Positions 36,383 through 45,182 of a DNA stretch of 64,000 bases are shown here, in pieces. A program made the position numbers and the translations under genes. Where the stretch lies: assembly GCF_001262505.1 (NCBI RefSeq), contig NZ_KQ410734.1:62001-126000 (forward strand), given 5' to 3'. Position 1 is the first letter of the stretch, and every line of letters begins with the position of its first letter. The notes beneath the pieces are model-generated. The model was not told the origin of the DNA. It did no database searches and saw only the letters and a program-made list of their open reading frames with translations. Source of the stretch: Shinella sp. SUS2 (lineage in GTDB: Bacteria; Pseudomonadota; Alphaproteobacteria; Rhizobiales; Rhizobiaceae).

Positions 36383-36923
36383 ATTGTCCTGGGCCCGGCT
36401 CCGGAAGCGGGGCACTCTCCTTTGTTGATTGTCAGCTGATGACGCACTCAGCGGTATGGAATACGCGCAGGCCAAGAGGCTTCGCAAAAACGATAGCGCG
36501 TCGCAATATGGACATTGTTTGGCACATTGATGCCGTAATGTCCACAGTGTAAGAAAAAAATACTATTCTATGGTCGATTCTAGCGCGATATCGAAAAGGA
36601 TTTGTCGCGAACTTCTACGGGATCAGGCGTTTGGGCTGTCCGTGACGTATGCCTCTTGCGCCGTCGTTGGCAGGCCACAAAAAGCGGTGTGGCATGAGCA
36701 GTCGCGTGCATGCCGAACATCGGCCGGCTCCAGGGGGTACGCGGGCTCATACGGAAAACATGCCTTGTCGGGACAGCACAGGGGTTCTTTTTACGGCGAA
36801 GGTCTTGCCGAAGAGGCGAGGGTGTAAGAAAAAGACTGGCGTATCAGGCGGTTGGTTGCGTTGCGGATTTCTTTCCCTTCGCGCGGTAACAAAGTCGTGT
36901 TCCCGAACGTAGAGAAGGAAACG
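36383..36923. other. Long non-coding divergent region between betaine operon and ECF sigma gene
   Basis: These 541 bp separate the divergent betaine ATPase and ECF sigma genes. I see no convincing gene: the short frame at 36570-36827 (85 codons) has no recognisable protein character. The region is AT-richer than its neighbours around 36500-36570. It holds a nested dyad at 36509-36544 and a 12-bp direct repeat GTGTAAGAAAAA at 36547-36558 and 36822-36833. A GGTAAC at 36885-36890 near the sigma gene may be part of an ECF-type -35 element, but I cannot place a matching -10. Confidence 0.6.
36509..36544. promoter_or_regulatory. Nested dyad upstream of the betaine importer operon
   Basis: Outer arms TGGACATT / AATGTCCA (perfect, 8 bp) enclose inner arms GGCA / TGCC. 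The whole element spans 36 bp and begins 127 bp upstream of the ATPase start. It is a candidate repressor operator, possibly for the XRE protein at the end of the operon. Confidence 0.5.
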
Positions 36924-37478
36924 GTGAAACAAGCGGCGCGTGAAGAGGAATGGGCAGCATGGTTGCGGCTCGCCATCGAGGGCGATGCGCCGGCCTACAA
37001 CCGTTTTCTCACGGCTGTAACGCCGCATCTGCGTGCCATGGCACGGCGGCGTTGCGATCAATATGGCGCGCCGCCGAGCGAGGCGGAGGATGTGGTGCAG
37101 GAAGTGCTGCTCGCCATTCACCTGAAGCGCGGCACCTGGGATCCCGCCCGGCCGCTCGGCCCCTGGCTGACGACGATCGTGCGCAACAAGCTGGTTGACA
37201 GTCTGCGCCGTCGCGGCAGGCATGGCAGCGTGCCGATCGACGACGTTTCCGATTTCCTGGAGGCGGCGGACGAGACGCACGAGGCCGCCGACCGCCTCGA
37301 CACGGAGGCGGTGCTGGCGCGGCTGAAGGATCCACAGCGCGATATCGTCCGCTCGATCTCGATCGAAGGGGAGGGTATCCGCGAGACGGCGGCGCGGTTG
37401 AAGATGACGGAGGGCGCGGTGCGCGTCGCCCTCCACCGGGCGCTGAAATCGCTGGCCGCCTTCTATCGGAGCGACTGA
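36924..37478 (+). CDS. ECF RNA polymerase sigma factor
   Basis: A 184-residue sigma-70-family ECF factor. Region 2 includes YNRFLTAVTPHLRAMA and the SEAEDVVQEVLLAIH core-binding motif; region 4 near the C terminus includes RETAARLKMTEGAVRVALHR. The start was set at GTG 36924, which has AAGGA 4 nt upstream; longer frames begin at weak codons. The next gene, one base after the stop, encodes an NrsF-type anti-sigma factor, so the sigma factor is probably held at the membrane until a signal arrives. In Caulobacter a comparable pair (SigF-NrsF) answers heavy-metal and oxidative stress. Confidence 0.92.
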   Translation: MKQAAREEEWAAWLRLAIEGDAPAYNRFLTAVTPHLRAMARRRCDQYGAPPSEAEDVVQEVLLAIHLKRGTWDPARPLGPWLTTIVRNKLVDSLRRRGRHGSVPIDDVSDFLEAADETHEAADRLDTEAVLARLKDPQRDIVRSISIEGEGIRETAARLKMTEGAVRVALHRALKSLAAFYRSD

Positions 37479-37479
37479 C

Positions 37480-38115
37480 ATGAAGACCGATGAGCTGATC
37501 ACCCTGATGACGCAAGACGCGCCCGTTCGCCTGCGCTATGGCCGGGCGATCGGCACCGCGCTTGCGGTGGGTGTCGTGTTCTCCGCCGTGCTGCTCATTG
37601 CCACCGTCGGCCTGCGACACAACATGGCGACGGTCTTCGAGACGGCGCGGGTCTGTTTCAAGATCGGGGTGACGCTGGTGCTTGCCGTGCTTGCGGCGCG
37701 GCTGGCCATGCGCATCGGGCGACCGGGTGTGGCGATCCGCCTGCCGGCCCTGCTGCTTGCCTTGCCGGTGATGATGGTCGTAGCCGCCGTCGTGATGGAG
37801 CTTTCCGTATTGCCTCAAGGTACATGGGCGGCCAGCATGGTCGGCGAGAATGCGCTTTTCTGCCTGCTTTTCGTGCCCATTCTGTCGCTTGCCCCACTGG
37901 CCGGCCTGTTTTGGGCGCTTCGGCGGGGAGCGCCGGAGAACCCGGCAATGGCGGGCGCGGCGGCCGGATTTGCTGCCGGCGCCATTGCCGCGGCAATCTA
38001 TGCCTGGCACTGCCCGGACGACAGCCCACTTTTCCTTGCCACCTGGTACACGATCGGTATCGCTATCGTTACTGGTGCCGGGGCACTGCTCGGCCGCCGC
38101 TGGCTGCGGTGGTAG
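37480..38115 (+). CDS. NrsF-like membrane anti-sigma factor (DUF1109)
   Basis: A 211-residue inner-membrane protein with about six transmembrane helices. The short N terminus (MKTDELITLMTQDAP) is the conserved start of the DUF1109/NrsF family, whose members bind the cognate ECF sigma factor. It starts one base after the sigma stop, so expression is coupled. Cysteines in NENALFCLLF-like and YAWHCPDDSPLF segments are candidates for the redox or metal sensing that in Caulobacter NrsF relies on paired cysteines. The assignment is by N-terminal pattern, topology and context. Confidence 0.85.
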   Translation: MKTDELITLMTQDAPVRLRYGRAIGTALAVGVVFSAVLLIATVGLRHNMATVFETARVCFKIGVTLVLAVLAARLAMRIGRPGVAIRLPALLLALPVMMVVAAVVMELSVLPQGTWAASMVGENALFCLLFVPILSLAPLAGLFWALRRGAPENPAMAGAAAGFAAGAIAAAIYAWHCPDDSPLFLATWYTIGIAIVTGAGALLGRRWLRW

Positions 38116-38214
38116 GGATCGTTTGCCGAAGGCGCCGCGGCGCAGAGGGGGCTTGCGCCTCCGGAGCTGCCCCGGACGCGCGGGCTTTTGAACAGATGTT
38201 CCGCTCTTTCTGTT

Positions 38215-39003
38215 TCATGCGTTGCCAAGCCCATAGCGGGCTGCGGCGCGGGCAAGCGAGAGGTTCGGCCGCAGGGCGTCACGGGCGGCAAGGTAGGCGT
38301 CCAGATCGGCCGTGTCCGGAAGGGAGGGAACGGTCAGCGCCTCGCCGAGATCAAGGCCGGCCAGTGCGGCATCGACCATCTCCTCGACGTCCATGACCAT
38401 GGCTGCTGGCAGGGTTTCAAGCTTTTCTTCCTCCCAGATCGCGGTGCGTGTGATGCCCGGCAAAACGCCCTGCACCCGGACGCCGGCCGGGGAAAGCTGC
38501 GCTTGCAGCGCCTCGGTGAAAGCGAGGACGTAGGCCTTCGTGGCCGGATAGACGGCGGTGAAGGCGGCCGGCATGAGTGCGGTGACCGAGGTTATGTTGA
38601 TGATCGTACCCCTGCCTGTGGCGGCAAGCCGCGGAGCGATCGCTGCGGCAAGGCGGGTGACGGCGAGGATGTTGAGGTTGATCATGCCGGTGACGTTCAC
38701 GGGGTCCAGTTCGGTGATCATGCCTTCCCCGGCGATGCCGGCATTGTTGACGAGGCCGGTGATGGCGGCATCCTCGCGCAGGCGGGCTTCGACCGCGGTC
38801 AACCCTTCGGGCCGTGCAAGGTCGGCAGCGAGAGTTTCGACGGTAACGCCGTGCGCCGCCCGCAGCCGCGCGGCAAGCGCCGCCAGTCTTTCGGCACGGC
38901 GTGCGACGAGCAGCAGGTTGTGGCCGCGGCGGGCAAGCCGGTCCGCATAGACCGCGCCGATGCCGTCGGATGCGCCGGTGACGAGGAAAGTGTCTTTGCT
39001 CAT
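38215..39003 (-). CDS. Short-chain dehydrogenase/reductase
   Basis: A 262-residue classical SDR. The cofactor motif TGASDGIGAVYA, NNAG at about residue 87 and the Ser, Tyr-x-x-x-Lys active-site set (ITSVTALMPAAF, then VYPATKAYV) are all present. NADP preference is suggested by the basic residues after the second strand (LLVARRAERL). The closest branch contains uncharacterised SDRs of the YqjQ/DltE type. It lies 81 bp downstream of the haloperoxidase-like gene on the same strand and may share its transcript under the divergent AraC regulator. Substrate unknown. Confidence 0.9.
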   Translation of the reverse strand: MSKDTFLVTGASDGIGAVYADRLARRGHNLLLVARRAERLAALAARLRAAHGVTVETLAADLARPEGLTAVEARLREDAAITGLVNNAGIAGEGMITELDPVNVTGMINLNILAVTRLAAAIAPRLAATGRGTIINITSVTALMPAAFTAVYPATKAYVLAFTEALQAQLSPAGVRVQGVLPGITRTAIWEEEKLETLPAAMVMDVEEMVDAALAGLDLGEALTVPSLPDTADLDAYLAARDALRPNLSLARAAARYGLGNA

Positions 39004-39084
39004 GGTCTGTCTCCTTGATAGCGCGTTGGATGAAACGGCGCCGGGCCGGCGCGCTCTGGCGCCGAGGCCCGTGCCGGAAGGCGG

Positions 39085-39912
39085 TCAGGCATTGATGAAG
39101 GCGAGAAGGTCGGCGTTGAACCGGTCCTGGTGGGTCTGCGTTAGGCCGTGATCGGCGCCCTCGTAGACCTTCAGCACGGCATGTTCGACGATCCGGACGG
39201 TCGACAGGGCGGAGGCGCCGATCGGCACGATCTGGTCGTCGTCGCCGTGCAGCACCAGCGTCGGCTTGTCGAAGGCCTTGAGATCCTGGTGGAAATCGCT
39301 TTCGGAGAAAGCGCGGATGCTGTCGAGCTGGCCCTTGAGGCCGCCCATCATGCCCTGCCGCCAGAACTCCTCGCGAATACCTTCGGAAAGGACGGCACCA
39401 TCTCTGTTGTAGCCGTAGAAAGGAATGGTCACGTCCTTGAAGAACTGGCTGCGATTGTCATAGGTGCCCTTGCGGATGCCGTCGAAGACATCGATAGGCA
39501 GGCCACCGGGATTGGCTTCCGTCTTCAGCATCAGCGGCGGAACGGCGCCGATCAGTGCGACCTTGGCGACGCGGTCCGTGCCGTGGCGGCCGATATAGCG
39601 GGTGACTTCGCCGCCGCCCGTGGAATGGCCGACAAGGATGACGGCGCGGAGGTCCAGCTGCTCGATCAGTTCTGCCAGGTCATCGGCATATTGGTCCATG
39701 GTGTTGTTGTGCCAGACCTGGTCGGACCGGCCGTGGCTGCGGCGGTCGTGGGCGATGGTGCGAAAACCCTGACTGGCGAAGAACACCATCTGTGCATCCC
39801 AGGTATCGGCGCTGAGCGGCCAGCCGTGAGAGAACAGGATGGGCTGGCCGTCGCGCGGACCCCAGTCCTTGTAGAAGATATGCGTGCCGTCCCGGGTTGT
39901 GATCGTGCTCAT
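39085..39912 (-). CDS. Alpha/beta hydrolase, cofactor-free haloperoxidase-like
   Basis: A 275-residue hydrolase of the chloroperoxidase/arylesterase branch. The triad is visible: Ser97 in [10 protein letters not shown], Asp in [12 protein letters not shown] and His in [11 protein letters not shown]. The length matches the family (about 275). Such enzymes act as esterases or perhydrolases; true halide peroxidation is a side reaction in vitro. The gene is divergent from the GlxA-type AraC regulator (130 bp apart) and precedes the SDR gene, which suggests a small regulated oxidoreductase/hydrolase unit. Confidence 0.9.
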   Translation of the reverse strand: MSTITTRDGTHIFYKDWGPRDGQPILFSHGWPLSADTWDAQMVFFASQGFRTIAHDRRSHGRSDQVWHNNTMDQYADDLAELIEQLDLRAVILVGHSTGGGEVTRYIGRHGTDRVAKVALIGAVPPLMLKTEANPGGLPIDVFDGIRKGTYDNRSQFFKDVTIPFYGYNRDGAVLSEGIREEFWRQGMMGGLKGQLDSIRAFSESDFHQDLKAFDKPTLVLHGDDDQIVPIGASALSTVRIVEHAVLKVYEGADHGLTQTHQDRFNADLLAFINA

Positions 39913-40042
39913 TGGTCTGTCTCCTTTTGTCGAGGGCTTGATTGCCTCCCGTGTGAATAGAGATACTCTGGCGTGTGTCCGGGCTGGATGGGCGCTTCTG
40001 ACAGAAGGCGAGCCGAAACTGACAAAAGGCGGGAGATGCGCA

Positions 40043-40996
40043 ATGGAAGTCGGATTGATGCTCTACCGGGATTGCCAGGCTGCGATGGTGCACGGCATCA
40101 CGGACCTCTTCGCCATCGCGTCGATCTTCTCGCGTGATCGCGGCGGACCCGCCGTGCGGGTCAGCCATTGGCGCATGGATGCGGAAGGACGCTTTTCCCG
40201 CAGCCATGACACCGATCCCGGTGCTCCCGGAACGCCGGATATCCTCGTCGTGCCGGGTCGGCTGACAGGGCCGGCCGAAGCGGAGGAGGCGGCGCCTTAC
40301 GCCCGCTGGCTGCTGGACCGCCACGGCCAGGGGGCAACGCTTGCCTCCACCTGCGGCGGGACGTTCATCCTGGCGGCGACGGGCCTGCTTGCCGGCCGCC
40401 CCGCCACCACGCACTGGCTGTTTGCCGAGCGGTTTCGCGAACGATTTCCCGATGTGCGACTGGAGGCGGACAAGATCGTCATCGAGGATGGCGACATCAT
40501 CACCGCCGGCGGGCTGATGGCCTGGACCGATCTCGGCTTGCGCATCGTCGATCGCCTGCTCGGCCCCTCCGTGACAATCGAGACGGGCAAGTTCCTGTTG
40601 GTCGATCCGTCCGGACGCGAACAGCGGCATTACAGCAATTTCGCGCCCCGCCTCACCCATGGCGATGAGGCGGTGCTGAAAGTGCAACACTGGCTGCAAG
40701 AACGAGGCGGCCGGCCCACCAGCATCGCCGATATGGCCGGCCATGCGCGGCTGGAGGAACGCACCTTCCTGCGCCGCTTTAAGACGGCGACCGGCATGAA
40801 GCCGATCGAATATGTGCAGCACCTGCGGATCGGCAAGGCGCGGGAGCTGCTGGAGTTCACGCGACGCACCGTCGATCAGATCGCCTTTGCGGTGGGCTAC
40901 GAGGACGCGGCCGCGTTCCGCCGTGTGTTCCACCGCATCCTCGGTCTCTCTCCAGGCGAATATCGCAGCCGGTTCTCGGTGGCTGTGGCGGCGTGA
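40043..40996 (+). CDS. AraC-family regulator with DJ-1/PfpI domain (GlxA/FtrA type)
   Basis: A 317-residue regulator. Residues 1-180 form a DJ-1/PfpI domain starting [17 protein letters not shown] and including the elbow-like [14 protein letters not shown]. Residues 215-310 carry two AraC helix-turn-helix motifs ([19 protein letters not shown] and [19 protein letters not shown]). GGGAG lies 8 nt before the ATG at 40043; the longer frame to 39884 overlaps the divergent hydrolase gene. A likely activator of the divergent hydrolase-SDR pair. Confidence 0.92.
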   Translation: MEVGLMLYRDCQAAMVHGITDLFAIASIFSRDRGGPAVRVSHWRMDAEGRFSRSHDTDPGAPGTPDILVVPGRLTGPAEAEEAAPYARWLLDRHGQGATLASTCGGTFILAATGLLAGRPATTHWLFAERFRERFPDVRLEADKIVIEDGDIITAGGLMAWTDLGLRIVDRLLGPSVTIETGKFLLVDPSGREQRHYSNFAPRLTHGDEAVLKVQHWLQERGGRPTSIADMAGHARLEERTFLRRFKTATGMKPIEYVQHLRIGKARELLEFTRRTVDQIAFAVGYEDAAAFRRVFHRILGLSPGEYRSRFSVAVAA

Positions 40997-41013
40997 GCCC
41001 GGAGGCGCCTCTT

Positions 41014-41031
41014 CTTTGCCCCGGCGCAAAG
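41014..41031. promoter_or_regulatory. NnrR/FNR-type box upstream of scdA
   Basis: CTTTGC-N6-GCAAAG, containing TTG-N8-CAA at 41016-41029, matches the Crp/Fnr-family box used by NnrR in rhizobial denitrification promoters. Its centre is 76 bp upstream of the scdA start codon. Confidence 0.65.
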
Positions 41032-41049
41032 ACCGGCTGCTCTTCTCCT

Positions 41050-41086
41050 GCAAGGGTTGGCGAAAACTGGAAACGCCAACCCTTGC
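41050..41086. promoter_or_regulatory. Perfect 13-bp inverted repeat adjoining the scdA ribosome binding site
   Basis: GCAAGGGTTGGCG and CGCCAACCCTTGC are exact inverse complements separated by 11 nt. The right arm ends one base before the AAGGAG ribosome binding site. No T tract follows, so it is either an operator or a 5' leader hairpin that influences translation. Confidence 0.7.
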
Positions 41087-41098
41087 AAAGGAGCCAGG

Positions 41099-41764
41099 AT
41101 GCAAACGCTTTCTCTTGACCGGACCGTGACGTCGATTGCCGCGGAACTGCCGGGCGCTGCCGATCTGTTCCGTCGATCGGCCATCAACTTCTGCTGTGCG
41201 GGCGATATCCCGCTTCGTGCCGCGGCCGAGCGAGCGGGGCTTTCGCCGGAAGACCTGCTAGCCACGCTGGAAGCACTCGAACGGTCGGCCGGCCGGGATG
41301 CGCCGGAGGAGACGGAGCCGCTCATCGAGCATCTCCTCAGCCGCTATCACGAGACCCATCGGCAGGAACTGGCTTTCCTTATCCCGCTTGCCGAGAAGGT
41401 CGAGCGGGTCCACGGGGACCATCCGGCTGCGCCCTCGGGGCTTGCCGCGGCGCTGACCGCGCTGCGCGACGAGCTGGAAGGTCACATGATGAACGAGGAA
41501 CAGGTGGTTTTCCCGATGATGCGTCGGGGCGGGGCCGCCCGGATCAACCAACCGGTCACACAGATGCGCCGCGAACACGACGATGCCGTGCGGCTTCTCC
41601 ATGATATCGAGCATGCCGCCCACGGTATGGCCCTGCCATCGGGCGCCTGCGGTTCGTGGACGGCGCTTTATACCGGGCTGAGAAAGCTTACCGACGATCT
41701 CGTGATGCACATGCATCTGGAAAACACGGTGCTCTTTCCGCGCTTCGAGGCGCCTGCCGCCTGA
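41099..41764 (+). CDS. scdA: Iron-sulfur cluster repair di-iron protein (ScdA/YtfE/RIC)
   Basis: A 221-residue cytoplasmic protein that restores Fe-S clusters damaged by nitric oxide or peroxide. The N-terminal ScdA domain has the conserved NFCCAGDIPLRAAAE. The hemerythrin-like part supplies di-iron ligands in YHETHRQELAF, LEGHMMNEEQVVFPMM, MRREHDDAVRLL and VMHMHLENTVLFPRF. AAGGAG lies 5 nt before the ATG. Its position beside the nos operon and behind an NnrR-type box fits nitrosative-stress protection during denitrification. Confidence 0.95.
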   Translation: MQTLSLDRTVTSIAAELPGAADLFRRSAINFCCAGDIPLRAAAERAGLSPEDLLATLEALERSAGRDAPEETEPLIEHLLSRYHETHRQELAFLIPLAEKVERVHGDHPAAPSGLAAALTALRDELEGHMMNEEQVVFPMMRRGGAARINQPVTQMRREHDDAVRLLHDIEHAAHGMALPSGACGSWTALYTGLRKLTDDLVMHMHLENTVLFPRFEAPAA

Positions 41765-41883
41765 GGGCGAAAGCCCGGCGCTGCTGCTGCTCGGTGAGTG
41801 GTGGCAGCGACGGTTGTCCGGGCCGAGGTTGGCGAACCATCGACCTCTGCCCGCCGGCTGCGTCCTTCGGCCTGTCAGCTCTT

Positions 41884-42738
41884 TCAGCGGCCCGTTCGAA
41901 GGGCAGATATGCAATCGAGGATCCGGGCGGCATAGGTTTGCGCCCGGGCGCGGCCCGCTTCGTCCGGAAGGCGTTCGGCAAGATCGAGGTAGGCGTCGAG
42001 CAAGGCTTCGCCCAAAGCCCGCGGGGCTTCCAGCACGGCCGGGTCCAGTGAAACGAGTGCCGGCGACAGCGGGTGGTGGGTAAGGGCTTTTGCGCGGGCG
42101 CTGGCCTGAGCCGACAGGTCCGCGAGCGTGGCCCCGGCTGATCTCGGCACGTCTTCGACGGCCCTCGCGGCAAGCAGCGTCGATAGGCGCTCCTCAAGGG
42201 CGACGAGCGTCCACTGCTGCGCCTTTCCGGATATTGCTTCGCGCTGGAGATGGAAGGCACGCCGCCGTTCCTGCCGCAAGGTCGCGATATGCGACAGTTC
42301 CTCGCGCGCCATCTGTTCGGCCGCCTCGCGCAGCGGCGCGGAGGCGCTGCGGGAGGCGAGATAGGTCCAGAAGGTGAAAGCACGTTCCTCGTTGCGCACG
42401 GCGATCGAGAAGACGCGGTAGGCGTTGATGAGTTCCGGTGCGACAAGGGAAGCGCCTTCGTCGTCGAAGGTCGGGTCGAGGCTCCAGCGCACCGCGGACG
42501 GGTCCGGTTCCTTGCCGGTCGTGCGCTGCGACCAGTAGCCGACATTGCCGAGGTGGCCGCTCTCCTCCTCCACCAGCTTTTCAAAGACCGCGGCAAGGTC
42601 GGGCCGGCCTTCTCTCCTCATGCGATCGGCGAGTGAGGCATAGCCCGCGATGGCCTCCTGCTCCATCGCCGCGGCGATCGCAAAAAGCTCTTCCATGGTT
42701 TCCACGGTGCCCGAAGGCTCGTTCCCGAGTAGCGGCAT
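41884..42738 (-). CDS. Rubrerythrin-like ferritin-fold protein next to nos
   Basis: A protein of about 284 residues with a ferritin-like four-helix di-iron core: AAAMEQEAIAGYASLADRM, FEKLVEEESGHLGNV, AVRNEERAFTFWTYLA and EQMAREELSHIATL provide the E, ExxH, E, ExxH ligand pattern over residues 20-155. The C-terminal 120 residues match no domain I recognise. The start at 42738 was chosen because an AGGGAG lies 9 nt upstream; GTG 42765 and ATG 42747 are alternatives. It is divergent from nosR, sharing the FNR/NnrR-type box, and converges on scdA. A role in peroxide or NO defence under low oxygen is inferred. Confidence 0.78.
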   Translation of the reverse strand: MPLLGNEPSGTVETMEELFAIAAAMEQEAIAGYASLADRMRREGRPDLAAVFEKLVEEESGHLGNVGYWSQRTTGKEPDPSAVRWSLDPTFDDEGASLVAPELINAYRVFSIAVRNEERAFTFWTYLASRSASAPLREAAEQMAREELSHIATLRQERRRAFHLQREAISGKAQQWTLVALEERLSTLLAARAVEDVPRSAGATLADLSAQASARAKALTHHPLSPALVSLDPAVLEAPRALGEALLDAYLDLAERLPDEAGRARAQTYAARILDCISALRTGR

Positions 42739-42791
42739 CGGCAGCATCTCCCTTGCATGCGCCACTCTCCCATCGTGGATCGCTGCGGTGT

Positions 42792-42832
42792 TTGTGCTGC
42801 AACAAATTGCGCGCAGGTATCTTGCCTAGAAT
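42792..42832 (+). promoter_or_regulatory. FNR/NnrR-type box and -10 element of the nos operon
   Basis: TTG-TGCTGCAA-CAA (42792-42805) has the TTG-N8-CAA spacing of Crp/Fnr-family boxes. TAGAAT at 42827-42832 lies where a -10 element belongs if the box is centred near -41.5, giving a predicted start of transcription near 42840. The box may also serve the divergent rubrerythrin-like gene. Confidence 0.65.
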
Positions 42833-42850
42833 GCCGGCATCGATACTCGC

Positions 42851-45160
42851 TTGCCGGAATACGACACCTTGACGGACTGCCCGCAGACCCTATCCCGCAA
42901 AACGACACGTCCCGTCGTCTGGTTGAGACGGGTCCTGCTGGTGCTGTTCACCCTGCTGGCGGCGATGCCGGCCGTGTCGATGGCAGAGGCCGCCTCCCGG
43001 CTAGCGGAGTACCTGCCGAAAGCACAACCATCGGATCTCTTTCCCGGTGCTGACCGCTTCGGCGAGCCGGCAGGCGAACCACCGATCGCTCCGGTCTGGC
43101 GAGGCGAAGTTCTCGCCGGCTACGCTTACCTCAATTCCGATTTCACCAGCGCGACCGGCTATTCGGGCAAGCCGATCCACATCCTCGCCGGCATCGACCC
43201 GCAGGGTGTGCTGCGCGGCTTCAAGCTGGTCCATCACCAGGAACCGATCGTCCTCATCGGCATTCCCGAGGAGAAGGTGGTTGCCGCGCTCGACACACTG
43301 ATCGGCCGCGATATCGGCCGTGTCGCCGCAGGCGCGGAACGCCCGCCCCAGGTCGACATCGTCAGCGGTGCGACGGTGACGGTGCTCGTCATGGGCGACA
43401 GCGTCGTGCGCTCGGCCGTGCGGCTCATCCGCAGCGGGCGATTGGGGGGCGATGTTGCGGTAGGTGCAGCGCCGCCGGCCGAAATCCGCAAGCTCAAGAC
43501 GGAAGCCGGCGCGGCCCGTTCCTGGGAGGAACTCGTCGGCGACGGCTCCATCCGCGGCCTCGGCCTGTCCGTCGGCGAGGTGAGCGAGGCTTTCGCACGC
43601 GCCGGTGAGGACAAGGCCGCGCAGCATCCCGAAACGCGCAGCCCCGAAGACCGCTTCATCTCGCTCTACATCGCGCCCGCCAGCGTGCCGGAAATCGGCC
43701 TCAGCCTGCTCGGCGAGGAAGGCTATGAGCGGCTTCGCGCAAAGCTGCGGCCGGGCCAGCAGGCCATTCTCGTTGCCGGTGACGGGGCCTATTCGTTCAA
43801 GGGCTCGGGCTATGTGCGCGGCGGCATCTTCGATCGCATCGAGCTGATGCAGGACGGGCAGGGCGTTCGGTTCCGCGACCGCGGGCACACGCGACTTGCC
43901 GATATCGCCGCCGAAGGCGCGCCGCCCTTCCGGGAAATCGCGCTCTTCACCGTGCCGGAGGATTTTGTCTTCGACGTAACGGCGCCCTGGGAGCTGCAAT
44001 TGCTGGTGCAGCGCTCCTGGAGCGTGCGCGACAAGGCCGTCCTGCCCTTCGACCTCGGCTACAGCCTGCCGGATCGCTACGTCACTGTCGAAAAGGCGAA
44101 GCCGGTGCCGGTCGCCACGACCGAAGCCGAACCGCAGGCTGCCGCACCGTTCGCAGACGAGAGTGAGCCGCTCTGGATGCAGATGTGGCGCATGAACACG
44201 GTTGAGATCGGTATCACGGCCTTCGCGCTGCTGCTGCTCACCGTCATCTTCTTCTTCCAGGACTGGCTCGTTCGCCGTCCCGTGCTGCATGTCTGGGTGC
44301 GGCGCTCCTATCTCGCCTTCGTTCTGGTCTGGCTCGGCTGGTATGCCAATGCGCAGCTTTCCGTCGTCAATGTCCTGACCTTCACCAATGCGCTGATCAC
44401 CGGCTTCAACTGGGAGTTCTTCCTCTCCGCGCCACTGATCTTCATCCTCTGGGCGACAGTTGCGGCGGGGCTCCTCTTCTGGGGGCGGGGGCCGTTCTGC
44501 GGCTGGCTCTGCCCGTTCGGCGCCCTGCAGGAACTCACCAACAATTTCGCACAATGGCTGAAGGTGCCGCAGATCAAGGTGCCGTTCTGGCTGCACGAGC
44601 GGCTGTGGCCGGTGAAGTACATCCTCTTCCTCGGCCTGTTCGGCCTGTCGTTCTACTCGGTCGCGCTCGCTGAGGTCTTTGCCGAGGTCGAGCCGTTCAA
44701 GACGGCGATCATCCTGAAGTTTGCCCGTGACTGGCCCTTCGTGATCTTTGCGCTGACGCTGCTCTCGCTCGGCCTCTTTATCGAGCGCTTCTATTGCCGC
44801 TACCTCTGCCCGCTCGGCGCCGCGCTCGCCATTCCCGGCCGCATCCGCATGTTCGAATGGTTGAAGCGGTGGCCCGAATGCGGCTCTCCCTGCCAGCGCT
44901 GCGCCAAGGAATGCCCCGTGCAGGCCATCCATCCCGAGGGGCAGATCAACGTCAACGAATGCATCTACTGCATGCACTGCCAGGAACTCTACCACGACGA
45001 CCATCGCTGTCCGCACATGATCCAGGTGCGGCTGAAGCGGGAGAAGTTCGAGCGGCTGTCCTCGCCCGCAACACGCGGGCCGGGGCCGGCTCCGCCGGTC
45101 ATCACCCACAGGGGCGTCGCCATCGAGAAACCCGATCCGGCTGCCGGATCGCCGAACTGA
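42851..45160 (+). CDS. nosR: NosR, membrane flavoprotein/iron-sulfur electron donor for N2O reductase
   Basis: A protein of about 769 residues. An N-terminal hydrophobic segment ([18 protein letters not shown]) leads to a periplasmic FMN-binding domain whose [11 protein letters not shown] carries the threonine for covalent FMN. Then follow about five to six transmembrane helices (residues about 450-660) with cytoplasmic [13 protein letters not shown] and [10 protein letters not shown] cysteine motifs, and two 4Fe-4S clusters ([13 protein letters not shown] and [20 protein letters not shown]). NosR passes quinol electrons to NosZ and is needed for nos expression. The start is uncertain: no in-frame ATG precedes the signal segment, so TTG 42851 or TTG 42869 must serve. 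Confidence 0.93.
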   Translation: MPEYDTLTDCPQTLSRKTTRPVVWLRRVLLVLFTLLAAMPAVSMAEAASRLAEYLPKAQPSDLFPGADRFGEPAGEPPIAPVWRGEVLAGYAYLNSDFTSATGYSGKPIHILAGIDPQGVLRGFKLVHHQEPIVLIGIPEEKVVAALDTLIGRDIGRVAAGAERPPQVDIVSGATVTVLVMGDSVVRSAVRLIRSGRLGGDVAVGAAPPAEIRKLKTEAGAARSWEELVGDGSIRGLGLSVGEVSEAFARAGEDKAAQHPETRSPEDRFISLYIAPASVPEIGLSLLGEEGYERLRAKLRPGQQAILVAGDGAYSFKGSGYVRGGIFDRIELMQDGQGVRFRDRGHTRLADIAAEGAPPFREIALFTVPEDFVFDVTAPWELQLLVQRSWSVRDKAVLPFDLGYSLPDRYVTVEKAKPVPVATTEAEPQAAAPFADESEPLWMQMWRMNTVEIGITAFALLLLTVIFFFQDWLVRRPVLHVWVRRSYLAFVLVWLGWYANAQLSVVNVLTFTNALITGFNWEFFLSAPLIFILWATVAAGLLFWGRGPFCGWLCPFGALQELTNNFAQWLKVPQIKVPFWLHERLWPVKYILFLGLFGLSFYSVALAEVFAEVEPFKTAIILKFARDWPFVIFALTLLSLGLFIERFYCRYLCPLGAALAIPGRIRMFEWLKRWPECGSPCQRCAKECPVQAIHPEGQINVNECIYCMHCQELYHDDHRCPHMIQVRLKREKFERLSSPATRGPGPAPPVITHRGVAIEKPDPAAGSPN

Positions 45161-45182
45161 CACCAGAACAAGGAGAGGTGCC

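Noticed and set aside
36570-36827. 85-codon plus-strand frame in the region before the ECF sigma gene
   Set aside because: No ribosome binding site, no family resemblance, low hydrophobic order; region better explained as regulatory.
38118-38160. GC-rich partial hairpin between the anti-sigma and SDR genes as a terminator
   Set aside because: The arms AGGCGC and GCGCCT are short and far apart with no T tract; too weak to annotate.
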